A program made the position numbers and the translations under genes. This document shows, in pieces, positions 1 through 12,716 of a DNA stretch of 64,000 nucleotides; positions within the stretch are counted from its first letter, which is position 1; every line of letters starts with the position of its first letter. This DNA comes from Atopsyche davidsoni (Eukaryota; Arthropoda; Insecta; Trichoptera; Hydrobiosidae): positions 11,166,501 through 11,230,500 of the forward strand of contig JAILWY010000010.1 of assembly GCA_022113835.1 (NCBI GenBank). The letters are read 5' to 3'. The notes under the pieces were generated by a model. That model made no database searches, was not told where the DNA came from, and saw nothing but the letters and a program-made list of their open reading frames with translations.

Positions 1-1272
1 TTCAGATGAGCACATTAAAAAAACCAAATTTGGAAAACCACTCGGCTTGCAATTTGCATATGACAAGGTGAACGATATTCAAAGAAACAATATCATCATA
101 AAGAAATTTGAAAATAAAAAAAAATAAAATACATTTTAAATACAAGTAAAATTTTAAATGTTAATTATTTTATTAGTATTAAAAAGAGGAGCCTTGTAGA
201 GTTATTTGGGTTTAAAAATAGCTATTACCCTTGAACGAGTGTTTCTATGTAAACAGTATATATACACGTGCCGAATGTTCTGCAGCTATTTTGGGTTACT
301 GAATGTATTTTTATAATAAGTCACTCGCCCGGTTTTATGACATGGTAACAATGAAAATTACATTAAAATAGTATTTCTAGTTGTAATAAATGTGCTACTA
401 TTTATAGAAACATATTTTAAAATAAAAATCTTCTTGATTTTAACATAATTCTTGAATTTTTTTGCTATCTCAAATGTGTTAATAAGTTAAATGTAAAGTA
501 TGTCACACTTGAAACATGATCACCGCATTTATAAATACTTAAATTCAAGAATATCGATATTGGCTCCTTTAAGTAATATTAGTAGCTCTATATTTTACAT
601 AATATATAAAGTCGTTTCGAATTTCAGAATTTAGCCTAATCGGTTGCGCGAGACTTGCAGTGCGCCAGGCTGCCTTCGCTGAAGCTTTGTCTCCTTGGCC
701 AGAAATAGCCTCCCCTGCGCCCGCCGGCGCGAGTTCATCCCGACTCTTCCCCAACAAGGAGAGGGCAGGTCTGATTTGGCGACTCTTCGTTGGCTTTATT
801 AATGTTCAAAGTTGTCATCGTACACTATTATCATTACTTAAAAAGAAATAGTAAAAGTGTTTTATGCTTGTGCTATTTACACGATGACAACTGACCGAAG
901 ATATTTTGAGATTACTTTGAGTCACTTCTCTGTAATATAATCTACCAATGACAAGTGATACACAAATTAAAGTCGCGGAAGAAATTATTTATATTAGAGA
1001 TTACTCACAAATAGTTTATCATATGCATTGCAATTTATAAATTCCGAAAATGCTCAATGACCCCAAAACACAGGAAATAAGAACTTATCGAATGACAAAA
1101 TTGTCTTGTGATGATATTCGACCACTGTCATAGACCTGTTCCTTATCATTTGTGGGTCTCTAGTGACAATATCGTTTGAGCATAATTTAATCATTGATTC
1201 GAGCCTCCTTCGGTGCGAAAGGTTAGAAGCGAAAAAAAACAAACATTTCAGAAAAGCCGGAAAATCTCTTAC
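1..1272 (-). other. Part of paramyosin intron 2
   Basis: Non-coding sequence downstream of the second paramyosin exon. It is AT-rich apart from a GC-rich patch at about 650-790. That patch is open on both strands over 60 codons or so, but neither reading resembles paramyosin rod sequence or another family I know. No further Prm exon is visible. Confidence 0.6.
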
Positions 1273-1329
1273 CCTCTGGCGCAACTCTCTTTCGGATTCC
1301 AGATCGTCATGGAGAAGACGGATCTTGTC
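1273..1329 (-). CDS. Prm: Paramyosin, coding exon 2
   Basis: Reading leftward, this 57-nt exon encodes DKIRLLHDDLESERELRQR, which continues the paramyosin N-terminus directly after SRLE from exon 1. It is the start of the long coiled-coil rod that forms the core of insect thick filaments; the heptad pattern of charged and hydrophobic residues is visible. It is preceded by CAG and followed by GTAAGA on the - strand. Both borders fall between codons (phase 0), so it joins exon 1 in frame. I recognise the sequence from insect paramyosin, whose published N-terminus follows the same order of motifs. The next exon lies left of the window; I found no continuation in 1-1272. Confidence 0.9.
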
Positions 1330-1477
1330 CTGAAAAATAAAACATGAGCATCTTACTAGAGCGCACTACGCGTACGGGAAATGGCAGTAGCACTGTCGCA
1401 CCAGAACACAAACTACTCGGTACTTCGGGGCACTCGGGCCTCAGGCACTGTCACATAGAAAGCAAGGGAAGGCGCAC

Positions 1478-1594
1478 CTCCAGGCGGGAGAGCGCGCTCA
1501 GGTCGGCGCTGTATTCGATGCTGACGTCGGCGCTGCCACCACCGGTGGAGCGGTACGTGTACTTGGAGGTCTTGGCGACTGCAGAGGACGACAT
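1478..1594 (-). CDS. Prm: Paramyosin, first coding exon (start codon)
   Basis: The - strand ATG at 1594-1592 opens MSSSAVAKTSKYTYRS and continues through a glycine-rich TGGGSADVSIEYSADLSALS to SRLE, 39 codons in all. This is the conserved non-helical head of insect paramyosin, which carries Ser/Thr sites ahead of the rod. The exon ends in GAG followed by GTGCGC, a usable donor in phase 0, and joins the exon at 1273-1329. Paramyosin is a thick-filament core protein of invertebrate muscle. The start is chosen because the conserved MSSS head begins here and the sequence upstream is GC-rich and resembles a leader. The reading frame runs on a few codons past the donor before a stop, but that tail is intronic. 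Confidence 0.92.
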
Positions 1595-1880
1595 GGTGGC
1601 TTGCCGCTGCGCTCGCAACAGATGCCGGTCTCGGCTCGACTGAAGCACGGCCGGCCCGGCTGCCGGCGCGCGCGCTATTCTGGGCGCCCCCCGCCTGGAG
1701 CGCGCGGCTCGAGTTTCCCGCCCCATGTATAGGCACGTCGCCCGGGGCTGCGCGTGCGCGCCGCTCCAGCTGGAGGCGCAGGTGAGGCAGGTGCCCCGCC
1801 CCGCCCCGCGCCCCGCCCCGCCCCCGCCCCGCGCCCCGCGCCCCCCGCTCTCCGGGCCTCCGATCGGATTTTGTCTTATT
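1595..1880 (-). promoter_or_regulatory. Prm: Paramyosin leader and GC-rich promoter region
   Basis: The 290 bases upstream of the paramyosin start are strongly GC- and CpG-rich in an otherwise AT-rich window. They include a run of GC boxes (CCGCCCC and CGCCCCG repeated) at about 1794-1850. Such GC boxes are known binding sites for Sp1/KLF-type factors. No TATA box was seen at a convincing distance. The transcription start cannot be placed from sequence alone. Confidence 0.5.
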
Positions 1881-2924
1881 GACTGAAGGATCTTCGGAGA
1901 CTTTTCCCGCTTGATGCGATCTATTGAAACACGATTTTATTAGAGGTTCTCGGGCGGTGCTTATTTTAAATATTATGTGTAAAAAGAAGATCGACTTATT
2001 AATTTCTACAATTTATGTATATTTTTTTATTGATGATTAATGAAATAAAAAACTCATATCACAGGCTGAAAATAGTTCGATTGTAATCATACACATTTCT
2101 AACAATTAATAATTCATTTGCATTCATAATTTACCAAAAATATATTAACGTAATATTATATTATTAAGTGCATAAAAACATATATTTTTTTGTTATTTTT
2201 TTCTGTTTTTCTATTGAGTTGTTGGTATTTAACAGATATTTCAATGAACTGGTTTTAAAAATAGAAAACAATGGCCGTAAAAATATTTATTAGTATTAGT
2301 GCGATTTTGTTTTCAAATATCTTTATGAAAGAGAAGAGAGGAAGTTGCTTGAAATAACAAAAAAAATTTTTTTAAAGAATTTAAGAAATAAGCTAATATA
2401 TCTTTTAAGATACTTTTTAAACGCAACTATGATTTTTCTTAAAAATTGAAAGATAATTGAAAGTTTTCGTGGTTTTCAGTTTAAACTACTAAAAGGTGAC
2501 ATATACTTTATATTTATTACATGTATTATTTGTTATATTACTATTATTTAAACATAATATGGTGTTCTTTTGATATTTTTAAGTTGAAATTTTTTTAATG
2601 TCTAGTGAAAGTATTATTTAAAATCCTTTGCTGTTTCTAGAGAGGTAAACGTTGTAAGGGGCTGGCAGTTACTGTAATTGAAATATATTATAGCAAATGA
2701 CATTTTTGATAAATATTGACAGATTTATTACTTAAATATTGTACGTGTTATTCAAATACATCAAAAGTGTATTGGGTATTAATTTTTTAATCATAAAATA
2801 CGACTTTATGATGAAAAATGATTATAAATATATATAAGAGAAGGTTAAAAACATAAAATTGTTGGATTATTAGACTCCTTATAACTCTTATTTGCCTCCA
2901 TTTCAAACTGTGTTACATTCACCC

Positions 2925-3023
2925 AAGAAAACATATTTAAATTTCCTTTTTTGTGGAAAGTATGTAAGTATCTAAGTTCTTACATAATTTCCACAAAAAA
3001 GAAAATTTTAATTATGTTTTCTT
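2925..3023. repeat. Imperfect long hairpin
   Basis: The arms at 2925-2968 and 2979-3023 are reverse complements of each other with a few mismatches, separated by about 10 bases. Both arms contain a six-base T or A run beside GTGGAA or TTCCAC. It could be a small fold-back element or a transcribed hairpin; it has no coding content. Confidence 0.75.
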
Positions 3024-5499
3024 ATTCAAAACTAACATTTATTTATGTTAATATGTACAATTTTTGCGTATCATGAACTAACTTAAATAAATAATTCAAA
3101 TACAATCAATAATTGCAGGAAAAAATGAAGAATTTATTTATGATAAGAAGCTGGTCAGCAATGTGGCATTAGATTGCTTTGGTCCAGACCGGGGCAAGAG
3201 TCACATAACGAGGCATTCTTTGCCAGAGTCCAAACCTGCGCGGTGTACATTCCAAACACGCAGATCGTCCAAATATACAATATGGTAATAACAAATAGCT
3301 GAGTTAATTAAATAAATAGATACTAGAAAATATGCATACCATAATATTGAAATTTAACATAATTTTTGATTATTAGTAAATATTCTATAAAATCGAAGCT
3401 TCTAAAATGTCAAAAGATAGTGATCGTTACGTCAAGTATATTTAAAGTCGCTGTTGTCATCGTATTAATAATGATATTAAATAATTATTTTCGACGGTGG
3501 GAGTGGATATATTTAACAGTCCAGTACATCTAATGGAAAATGGGCTATGTCATGTCGTGTTTTTTTATATTTATGTATATCTAACGAAAAACTAAAAAGA
3601 TATTATAAGTGGGTCACAACGAGATATGAGTCAACATGCCGGATTCCATGCACCTGAAAAACACAAATATTCTCGACGTCTTCGCGTAACTATAATTTGA
3701 TTATTTACTACTAGTCTTCCTCAAAACTAAACCCATTCCATAAGTTATGTGAAATATAGTTTTTGGTTATTGAATTCAGTAAGATTCGAATATTAGGTTA
3801 GTACGAAAAGAACCATTACAACAATGATTCACTGTTCAGATATATATTACTGCTGGGAATTGTTTGTGTATTGGATACCTTGCCAAAAGTGCATTCATCC
3901 GGAGTGCAGATATTTTAGTATGCGGAGGTAAAGTAAAAATAGCAAATATACTTAAATATATACCTATTGTATATATTTTTATTTATTTATAGTTTTGCAT
4001 GTTTATTGCATTGTTCACAAGCAGTCTTGAGAAGACAATTCGCATGACGGGGACAACAGCGGGCGGCGGGAGTGCACGCGAAGTGTTTTCCAGGCGGCGA
4101 GAGAGCCGGAGCGCCGGCCGGGCGGGTCTGGCGGCCCGCCAGCCGGGGTCGTGATTCACCGTGGAAATGCGGAACCACGACCGGGAAAATCCTTCACTAA
4201 GCCCAGAACAAAATCATCCTTCTTAAACGAAAAAACCTGCTTTTAAATATATTTTAAAAAATACAGTATCAATCACACACATCGTTTATAGATATAATTT
4301 AAGCATTCAAAAACATTTTGTGAGATTATTTTTATTCTCTACCGTTATAGATTCCGAGCAAAGGACGTCAGAGAAAAAACAATATGAGCTTTTTTTTTTT
4401 CTGCTAATGTCCTCGAAATGATGAGTATAAATATAAAAAAAGATTTATCAAGCCAGTCGCGTTCGAGGTGCTTTTGACAGGGATTTACTTGCAAAGCTAA
4501 AAGATTTGTTGGTAGGTTGATTGCAATGACAGGCGCTATGTGTTAATTTATTGATTCTAAAATTTAGTTGATATTTTTACAGATTGATAAATAAAAATTG
4601 ATGGTTAGTTTTAACCGCCATTGATAAGGTTATTGCCGCACTCTGGCGATGGCGAGCGGGTATGCGCACGTGCCGCGTGCGAGGCGCGCTTTGCATAGAG
4701 CTTTCATGTAGTGCTGACAGTGTATTTCAATCCATACCCAATATTTGCCAAGCAATGATTGTTTGAATAACTCCTGGCAATCAACGAGAGCGACCTATGA
4801 ATGAAAGCGAATAGATCAGAACGATGACCCTTATTGAAAATAATCTTGATCCATCAATCGTCAATGTAATTTTTGCCAGGATGAATTTTGTGTATTTATG
4901 GGTCTAAAATGTTAACAAATTGACGATATTTTCAGTTGAAAAATGTCTCAATGCTAGATAATCAAGAAGAATAATGAAATTAATGTTTAGTACATTTTTT
5001 TTTAAATTTTATATTATTATTCGGCTTTTGTCTCGATTTCACAGATGTGGTGTTTGTAAACATTTCTATTTTTGGTATTTCTATTATTATATCTAGCTTA
5101 TTTGTTCTAGAAAACCCGCTTTATTAATAATTCGTAAAATTATAAGCAAGCCGTTTCAAATACTAAATCTCAAATGTATTAACGGGCTTATTGTTGGCTT
5201 TTTAATTGACTCAAAACCTATCGATTTAAACGGTTTTTATCAGTTACTAGACTCAAGCCCGGCAGGAGCATTTTTTCAGCATTTTAATTTCCAAAAGTAA
5301 GGAAAATCTTTTTAATAAAAGTTTTATATGATTCCTTAAGTAAAACCACCTTAATATACATAAATGGAGATTAGGGTGGTTAACCGACCCCTAACTCAAA
5401 TTATCCGAACTAGGATGAATCTTCATGGCTGACATATACTAAAAAGTAATAAATTTAGGGGAAATATAAAAAGTGAATTTTCGTGAATGTCCAGCAAGA

Positions 5500-5575
5500 C
5501 CAGCGACAGCGGCGCGCCGTAGAGCTCTACAGCAAGAGCAGCTGTCGTGTTACTTGGTTCGAATCGCAGTTCCGT
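5500..5575 (+). repeat. Possible tRNA-derived SINE head
   Basis: GTAGAGC is followed about 30 bases later by GGTTCGAATC, the order and spacing of a tRNA D-arm segment and the internal B box for RNA polymerase III. The acceptor and T stems do not pair well, so this is not an intact tRNA. The region also reads as a short open frame on the - strand (MTELRFEPSNTTAALAVELY), which leaves its identity open. Confidence 0.3.
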
Positions 5576-5827
5576 CATCACTCGCCCACCAAAATACACG
5601 TAGCTAGTTGTATAGTAATGACGCTTATGGGAGAACGAATGGAAGCCCAAAAACTTACCACACATTTAATGGCAAAAATCAAAACTTATAAATACAGATA
5701 AACCTGCACATTTTAAGGCTTTGTATAATTGGAACCCTATTGCTTTACCCTAATATCAAAATAACAAGCCATAAACAACCCGGAAGGCTTTTTCGCTCGT
5801 GACCTCTTGCTTATGGACGCTTTGTTT

Positions 5828-5829
<2 letters not shown>

Positions 5830-5904
<75 letters not shown>
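5830..5904. repeat. (TA)n microsatellite
   Basis: An almost uninterrupted run of TA dinucleotides about 75 bases long. It is intergenic and non-coding. Confidence 0.97.
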
Positions 5905-5907
<3 letters not shown>

Positions 5908-8355
5908 TACAATGTAAATCAAATTGTAAAAACAAGAGATCCTTTGGTATTTTTGAATTGTTTTCATAAGTGATAAAGATAATTTGAGCAAAACCCTGGC
6001 AACTCCGCCCGATGAATGTGACTCAAGAGCCCACTAAAATATAAGTTGGAATATTCGCGCAGCAGATGACTCACCGAGATGAAACATGAATGTTCTTCCA
6101 TAGATTATATTTAGACCACTCGGATAATTTGTAGGTGAGTTTTTTTAAACGTAGCCACCTCTTCAGCTGCACTTGCGGTTGTTTTCCCGATTCGGTGGTT
6201 AAGACGACTCTTACTCTGCACCCCGGTTTGGAACATCACGTCATCACGATTCATAAGCTGAACTATTTGATTATTTCACAGGTTCATCGGAGCAACGATA
6301 TATTTATTACATATCTTATGCAACACTCTCCACATTTGCATTCATTGAAATATGTTGGTTCTGCATAACAGTAAGGAGATTTCTATATGTACTATACATA
6401 TATAAAATTTTAAACGCTTTATTTACGTAAATATTTGACATGAAAATAATAACAGTAACGATACCAGAAGCTCGTGTTCGGAAATTTGTCAGACATGTAG
6501 TGTTTTATTTTAAAACCTCTCTTACAGATATGATAATATGATGTAAAGATATTTGATTGCGATACATGATACATTAATTTTAATTCAGGCTGTACGGTTT
6601 TTTTGTTTTATCGTGTGAGTTGTATTTAGCTTCAGAAGCTGCCTAAATACATTATCAAAATACTATATAATAAAATATGATCTCACATCTATGAAAAGGT
6701 ATATCTGGCAACCATTTTTGTTAAGAATAATATTTTATCATCTAGATAACGTCTTTATATTATTCATTCATATTAAACTTCAAAGCTGTTAGTTAAACAA
6801 ACACTTGATTATCCGAAACAATCTCATTTCGATTTAGGACATTTTTTTGCAGTCGCAATATTTAAATCTTTTCAAGAGGGTTGCCTTTGAATGTTTCTAA
6901 CACCTATATTTGTATCTTATCCAGTTTTTTTTTTTCCATGAAATGATTTTTCAAAAATAGCCCTGCCCACAATATAACTTTCTGTACTTCCTAAATTTAC
7001 CGTGTGGGAAGTACGGGACGCTTACGAACGTTGTATTCTTCTCTAACATATCAGCACGGTGAGTATTCGTTCTGAATTATTCTCTGTGCCTCATCATGGA
7101 ACGTTCCTTACTCCGCAGTTATGTGTTGTCGTGAGGCATCGTCGAGCTTGGCAGCGTAAACTAGTATAATAAAAAAAACTCGATGACAAATTCATCAATA
7201 TCGGAATTATAAGCGAATTCAAACCCTTTGTTAACTACACAATATATATAAATTAATCATAAAGTTACCAAAAGCTTTCAGTTAATCACTAACGATATAT
7301 CGGTTTGCACTTTTTTATCATAATTATCGTATCATTCTGTTTGGAGCTTTTACGATGGAACAGGAATACATTTCTTTAAGGCATTCTTTTGGCTTGGTGA
7401 CGGATGTCACCGTTGGATAGGGTTCGAAAGGAGGGGGGATATTGTGAATTGAAGGAGAGGAAGTAAGGGAGTTGAGAATAGGTTTTTGAGATGTTTGTTC
7501 CTACAATAAAACTAATAATAAGTTAATAAGCCTGAATAAACCACGGGACGTTAAATGTTCAGCGGAGAGTTTAGTCCTTCAGAATTTGCAGCGGAGTTCG
7601 GAGGGGTAATGTATCACCAGGCGGGACAGCGTGGACATGCTGTTAATTGATAATGTGGACTTGATAAAAAAATAATCATTTGATACCTTAGTTAATAGAA
7701 AAATCGTGTTTAAAGGTTCACTGGAATACATGATAATTAATGGCTCCATAATGAATGGTTAGATCAACTAATGAAGTTGGAGGGCACATATTATTCGATC
7801 GATTGCTACAAGATAACCCCATTATGGCCATTATATTTTTTAATATAATAACTGAAGTACTGATTTCTGTGTGAAAAAAACTGAAAGACCACGTTAACAG
7901 CCACTTACTAAGAAACCAGTAGAAATTTAAATTTAAAACATTACGCAACTACTATTCACTTTGTCATACATGTGACAAACCACACTATCCTTTACCATAT
8001 GTATTGTAACAATACGGCAATTAGTAAGTATATTAATAATATTATACAATATGAATTAAATGAAAACTTGCACCACGAAAAAAAAAAAAATATCGAAGGT
8101 TTTTCATTCCCATTGGATTCGAAGACTATAAGAGATTTTAATAAATCGCAAAAAAACTTTTTGCTCTTTTTGGATTCCACCCTACTCTTTGATGTTGGTG
8201 CTTACATCTTAGATATGAAACAGTTTTAAATATAGTTTAAGATCATAGTCGGATACAAATGAGTAATTATTTTTAAACGTATTTATTTTGATTTGACCGA
8301 TTGGTGTTTTTCAACGTGATGAATTAGATGGTATAATGATTAACGCAAGTCTCGC

Positions 8356-8619
8356 ATGACACGATGCGGTAGTTTGGTTGCAGTGCAGTGCGCCAGCTCC
8401 CGAGGCTCGCCACCTGTCAGCGGTGCATGCGGCAGAAATAGAAATGTAGGCCGAGAGTCGCGCTCTGAGCCGACAGCCACCGCGTATCACAACATCATCT
8501 TTGCTTCATTTTTATATTTAAAAAATCATGTTACTTCATTTTACAAAACTCCCACGATACTCGTTATCAATTAAAAGGATTACACAGCTAAAAAGTGGGT
8601 AAATTATTTTTTTTTAAAA
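8356..8619 (+). promoter_or_regulatory. Fhos: Candidate Fhos 5' leader/promoter
   Basis: A GC- and CpG-rich patch (8370-8490) within AT-rich DNA precedes a short ATG-initiated exon with a good donor. Several ATG triplets occur upstream but run quickly into stops. No clear TATA box was found. The assignment to Fhos is an inference from position, strand and splice phase. Confidence 0.3.
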
Positions 8620-8643
8620 ATGATTTCGACAAGTGAGGAAGAG
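8620..8643 (+). CDS. Fhos: Candidate first coding exon of Fhos
   Basis: ATG at 8620 opens MISTSEEE and runs straight into GTAAGT at 8644, a consensus donor in phase 0. The first secure Fhos exon (35747) begins in phase 0 after AG, so the two join in frame to give MISTSEEE-GSWNTGYSSS. The acidic end before a Ser-rich segment fits the composition that follows. Against it, eight codons are too few for homology, the intron would be 27 kb, and other leader exons could lie between. Transcript data are needed to confirm it. Confidence 0.35.
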
Positions 8644-10559
8644 GTAAGTTCTGTTTATTTTTTCAGCCTTATATCGTTTATGTGAATAATGAACATAATT
8701 TTGATCGATGTAATAAATTTTAAAAAAATATCATGGTACGAACGTTCACGTGTTTGCGATTTTATTCGATTCGTTTTATGAAAATCCTGATTAACGTCAC
8801 ATCAAGATGTTAAAAACCAATTTTTCGTTTCATGTATGATGTAAATAATTATCCAACAACCCAAAGCTATTGTTATTGAGGCATTGCTCTTTAGGTTGTC
8901 AATATATGAGGAAAAAACTCCCTCTCATTTTTAAATTAGATTTCATAGTTGGTATAAAAAAGATCGGTTATTATCATATTAAAAATAAATAATGCTGGTA
9001 GTTTGAATATTTAGAAGAAATTCAATCAAATATTCTTAGAGTATTTTTTTTTAATCTTCGTATTTAAAATGATCAGAAGTTCACATACATTAGGGAGGCG
9101 TTGAATACAACGTAGGCGTCGTATTCAATCATATGCGATAAGATAACTCCGGAGGTACCTGTAAACATGGCAATTATTAGTAAACTGATAAGTTATATGC
9201 AAGTAGTCATACGTATGTAATGTAATACATAAGTAATTAATCAGTAGCAGTAATTATGGCCTGGCGGCGGATTGAATCTGCGTGCATGTGGCGGGGTAGC
9301 TGACACAATACTCCTAAAAATAAACTATTTGTATTTTCAGATATCTTAAATATAAATCACGTAAAATGATACTGTTAATTTATATTTTTTACTGCATTAA
9401 GTTAAAAAAAACACTTTGGGCCGAACTAGAGTGGCTAGATGGCTCTGTCGACGCTCCGATGGCGATCCTCGACAGTATTTATAGATTGAAAATACCAAGA
9501 ATGCGAAGAAACTTCCCAACAATACGAGCGCGTACGATCAGGTAGCCATGGCAAAAAACGATGTCTAGGAAATTTAAGAGTAGTTCATTTTAATTATGTA
9601 AAAAGTATTTTGAAATTTATAATTTATCTCTGCCTTAGATTATATATCTCTAGGAGACGAGAAGGGAAATTTATTTATGTTTTGCAAGTGCACCCTGTAC
9701 TCGTAAACCTTCTAACATATTTAAGAATTTATTTTGTATTTTAAATAACCCCAGAGAATTTTTTTAATACGGGAGTAAAAAAGTAAAGAGTGTTTGTAGT
9801 TTTAACCTTCAGAGCATTTTTATTTTTGATAAATTATTGTTGTTTATGTCGAAGTGGACGAGCTTAGGCCTTGGCAGACACATTGTTAGAAATCACTTTG
9901 ACTTTTAATTTTGTTATAGAAATGAGTAAAATGTGGCAACCTTGCAAGAAGTTATTTCGTCCGTACGACGAGGTGTTATGTGTCATGCCCCAGAAGCTCT
10001 TACTCGGTGAAAACTAAAAGCTCTTAAGCGACTGGGCTATTTTTCTAAAATTGTGTACTAACTTAAATGTATCTACTTACTTGAACTAAGAAATTAAAAA
10101 ACATGTGGTGATATATAATAATTTAATTACAGATTAAAAAAAATAAGTTTTGATTTTGATTGTCATTAGTGCATCAATATTTTGTATCACCCAGAATCAT
10201 ACAAATAAAACTCTAAATTGTGCAAATTAGTCTGGTTGAATGAGTTTTAAATATTTCAAAAATATTATTAATGAATTCATAAACCGATACCTGATTTATT
10301 TGGAGACATGTCAATATATGGCTTTTGCAGTTAATTGGATTTGATTTTATCAAGTTTTTTGTGTGGTAGAAAATGATTAATCATCAAAATTATCTACACG
10401 GATCACACCGATTTATTACTTCCTGTGTGCAAAAGCACGTATTTATTTCCTATACAGTGAACATAATTCCACAGTTGTGATAGTTGCGGCACACTCATGT
10501 ATTGCACGATCAAACTGAGGTCTCCGATTCTCGCCGTACTCCGGATTGGAGTACGGTGA

Positions 10560-10980
10560 TGAATTTTCCTGATAATGGAGCTGCGATGCGGCGGCTGGGC
10601 TCGCGGCGCTATCGTCCGGGCGGCCCGGCGGCGGGGGCGGGGGTGGGGGCAAGTGCGGGGGCGGGGGGCGCCGCGAGAGGGGCGGGGCGGGGGCGGGGGG
10701 CACGCGAGAGGGGCGGGGCGGGGGCGGGGGGGCGCGCGAGAGGGGCGGGGCGGGGGCGGGGGGGCGCGCGAGCGCGAGTGTTTACTAAATTCCGCGCGCC
10801 GGGAATAGCGGAGAGTGGGCGGCATAGGTGAGAACTTAGCCGCGCACCACCTGAGGCATGAAACTGAATCCGCGCTGGCGTTTCCCTATTCTTAGACATT
10901 TGTGCAAGGGCCGAGCTCTCGGTTAACCGACCACCGGGCGATCGCCGCGCACTCATCGACTAACACTGAAATTTCTGTAC
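10560..10980. promoter_or_regulatory. CpG island with GC-box array
   Basis: About 420 bases of very high GC with dense CpG. At 10620-10780 a unit of roughly 33 bases built from GCGAGAGGGGCGGGGC and G runs is repeated three to four times. Runs of G on one strand could fold as G-quadruplexes. Open frames across it encode only Gly/Arg/Ala or Pro/Arg runs and are artefacts of composition. It may be an alternative promoter inside the Fhos locus (inference). Confidence 0.45.
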
Positions 10981-12716
10981 ACCGGCGATACGGATGTGTG
11001 TGTTCAAGGTTACATTATCCTGCAAAGAAAGGCAACCGGAGAACCCTTGATCTCTTCAACAAGCATTGAAGACGGTTAGTGGTTTTGTTTGCTGGTTCTG
11101 TCCAAGAAAACAAAATTTTTAAAGAAATAGGCGAACCCGGAAATGCGGGCCTAAGATTTATATTTATTCAGCTACTTGTCTATTTTTTATTTAAAATATA
11201 TGAATGGTAACCAATCTATGTTCCAGAAAATACATCCCCTCCATAATTTTTATTTTTATTACTGTATTTAATTTCGTATATAGGAAATTTTCATAAGAAA
11301 ATCACAACACTATATTTCTAACCGTGGGTATTTAAGATATCTGTCAATGCAATGAGTATGTTTAATCTTCATGAATATTTAAAAAAATAGTCAAACATTC
11401 AAAGATAAGTACGTTCTTGCATTGCATTTGTATAAATTTAAAAAAAAGTAAATTCGTATTTAATTAATGTACTGTATTTAGAATATGCATTATTATTAAC
11501 ATATTTATATATATTCAAAATTACAACGGTTGAAAAATTCAGTAGCCACTGGATGGTTTTATTTGCGTTACCCCATATTTATAAAACAAACCTGAAAGGT
11601 AATGTAATTATGAATATTTATACGTGTGAGCGTTTTGTCATTCAAGGGTTTCATCAGATTAAAGAAGCTTATAAAAAAAGAAAGCACTTGGACTCAGACA
11701 AAAATTACTTGGCTATTCATATTTGTTGTTTAATTTTTTTTCCTTTTATTGAAAAGTTTTGTTATGTTTATGAAAGTGTATTTTTTTGTTCAATTTTAGC
11801 TTTCAACTTATTCATTGCTTGGAGAAGATATGTTATCTCCTAACTTTTTGAAATGCAACAATTTAAAAATATAAAAATAGGGGCTCACGCCAACGCACTC
11901 TAAGAACTTCTCATTGTTTTTTTTTTTTGTAAAGTTGATTGTAGCGGTTTGTCATTTTCAACTTGTGATATTTTCGGGAGTTTTTATTAATATAACTAAT
12001 TTCTGTGAAACTGTTTACACCTTAAATACAGGGTAAGGAAAAAAACTTGTATAAAACATCATATTTAAAAATATACCATCATTTTCAAAATTAAAACATC
12101 CGAATCGACGTTAATATTATTAAAATGTATTGAAATTAGTATTATTAAATGTTAGAAGAACAAGGTCCAATTGCGAGAACACAAAACTGAATCAACGATT
12201 TGCTGATCTAATAAAGGCACCAAAGACTGAAAATTAAGGAAAGAATTTACCCAAAAAATTAAGTGAAGGGTCGTTTTTTAACATCTATTACTGGCGCAAA
12301 AAAATCTGTCAACGCTGTTTAACTGTAAAATTGTATAAGTTAATATACTACAACTTGTTTTTTTCAGGAAACTGTTATTAAAACAATATGTACGCAAACG
12401 CTTCCAGTGCCGGAGGCGTCCCGGCGTCTGCTAAATAGGCACGGAAATAATTTATTTACTTGTCAAAGAACAAGTAGGACAGAGTAACCATCAAAATATA
12501 TTTATTAATTTAGAAACGCAAGTAAGCAGCTTTCACGTAAAATAATTTATAGGAGTTCCTTTGAAATGTGCTTTAAAATTTCGAAACTATAAAAATGTCA
12601 GGTTGCCAAAGTATCTTCACGCTAAATTAACCAAATGACGTCAGATGTTTCATTTCGTTTTATTATATTTACAAAAAAAATATTTCTCATAAAATAAAAG
12701 AGAGAGAGGTTATTAA

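Larger units (their letters stand above)
1881..8355. other. Intergenic region between Prm and Fhos
   Basis: The region between two divergent genes. It is mostly AT-rich and non-coding. It contains a long imperfect hairpin at 2925-3023, GC-rich patches at about 3170-3270, 4030-4180 and 4630-4700, a tRNA-like patch near 5500-5575 and a (TA)n tract at 5830-5904. No gene is supported. Enhancers for one or both muscle genes could be here, but none can be named. Confidence 0.5.

Noticed and set aside
1344..1736. Other frames over paramyosin exon 1
   Set aside because: The frame with MSSSAVAKTSKYTYRS matches paramyosin; the others are shadows in a GC-rich stretch.
5737..5991. Open frame with Ile-Tyr repeats
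   Set aside because: Translation of the (TA)n tract; the same applies to the frames at 14044-14280 and 29401-29595.
10403..10956. Several open frames on both strands over the GC-rich array
   Set aside because: They encode only Pro/Arg/Gly/Ala runs created by base composition; all frames are open together and none has a domain.
11553..11843. 96-codon frame on + strand, hydrophobic at the C-terminal end
   Set aside because: AT-rich, no known family, no splice or promoter support; the Phe/Ile/Tyr richness follows from T-rich DNA.
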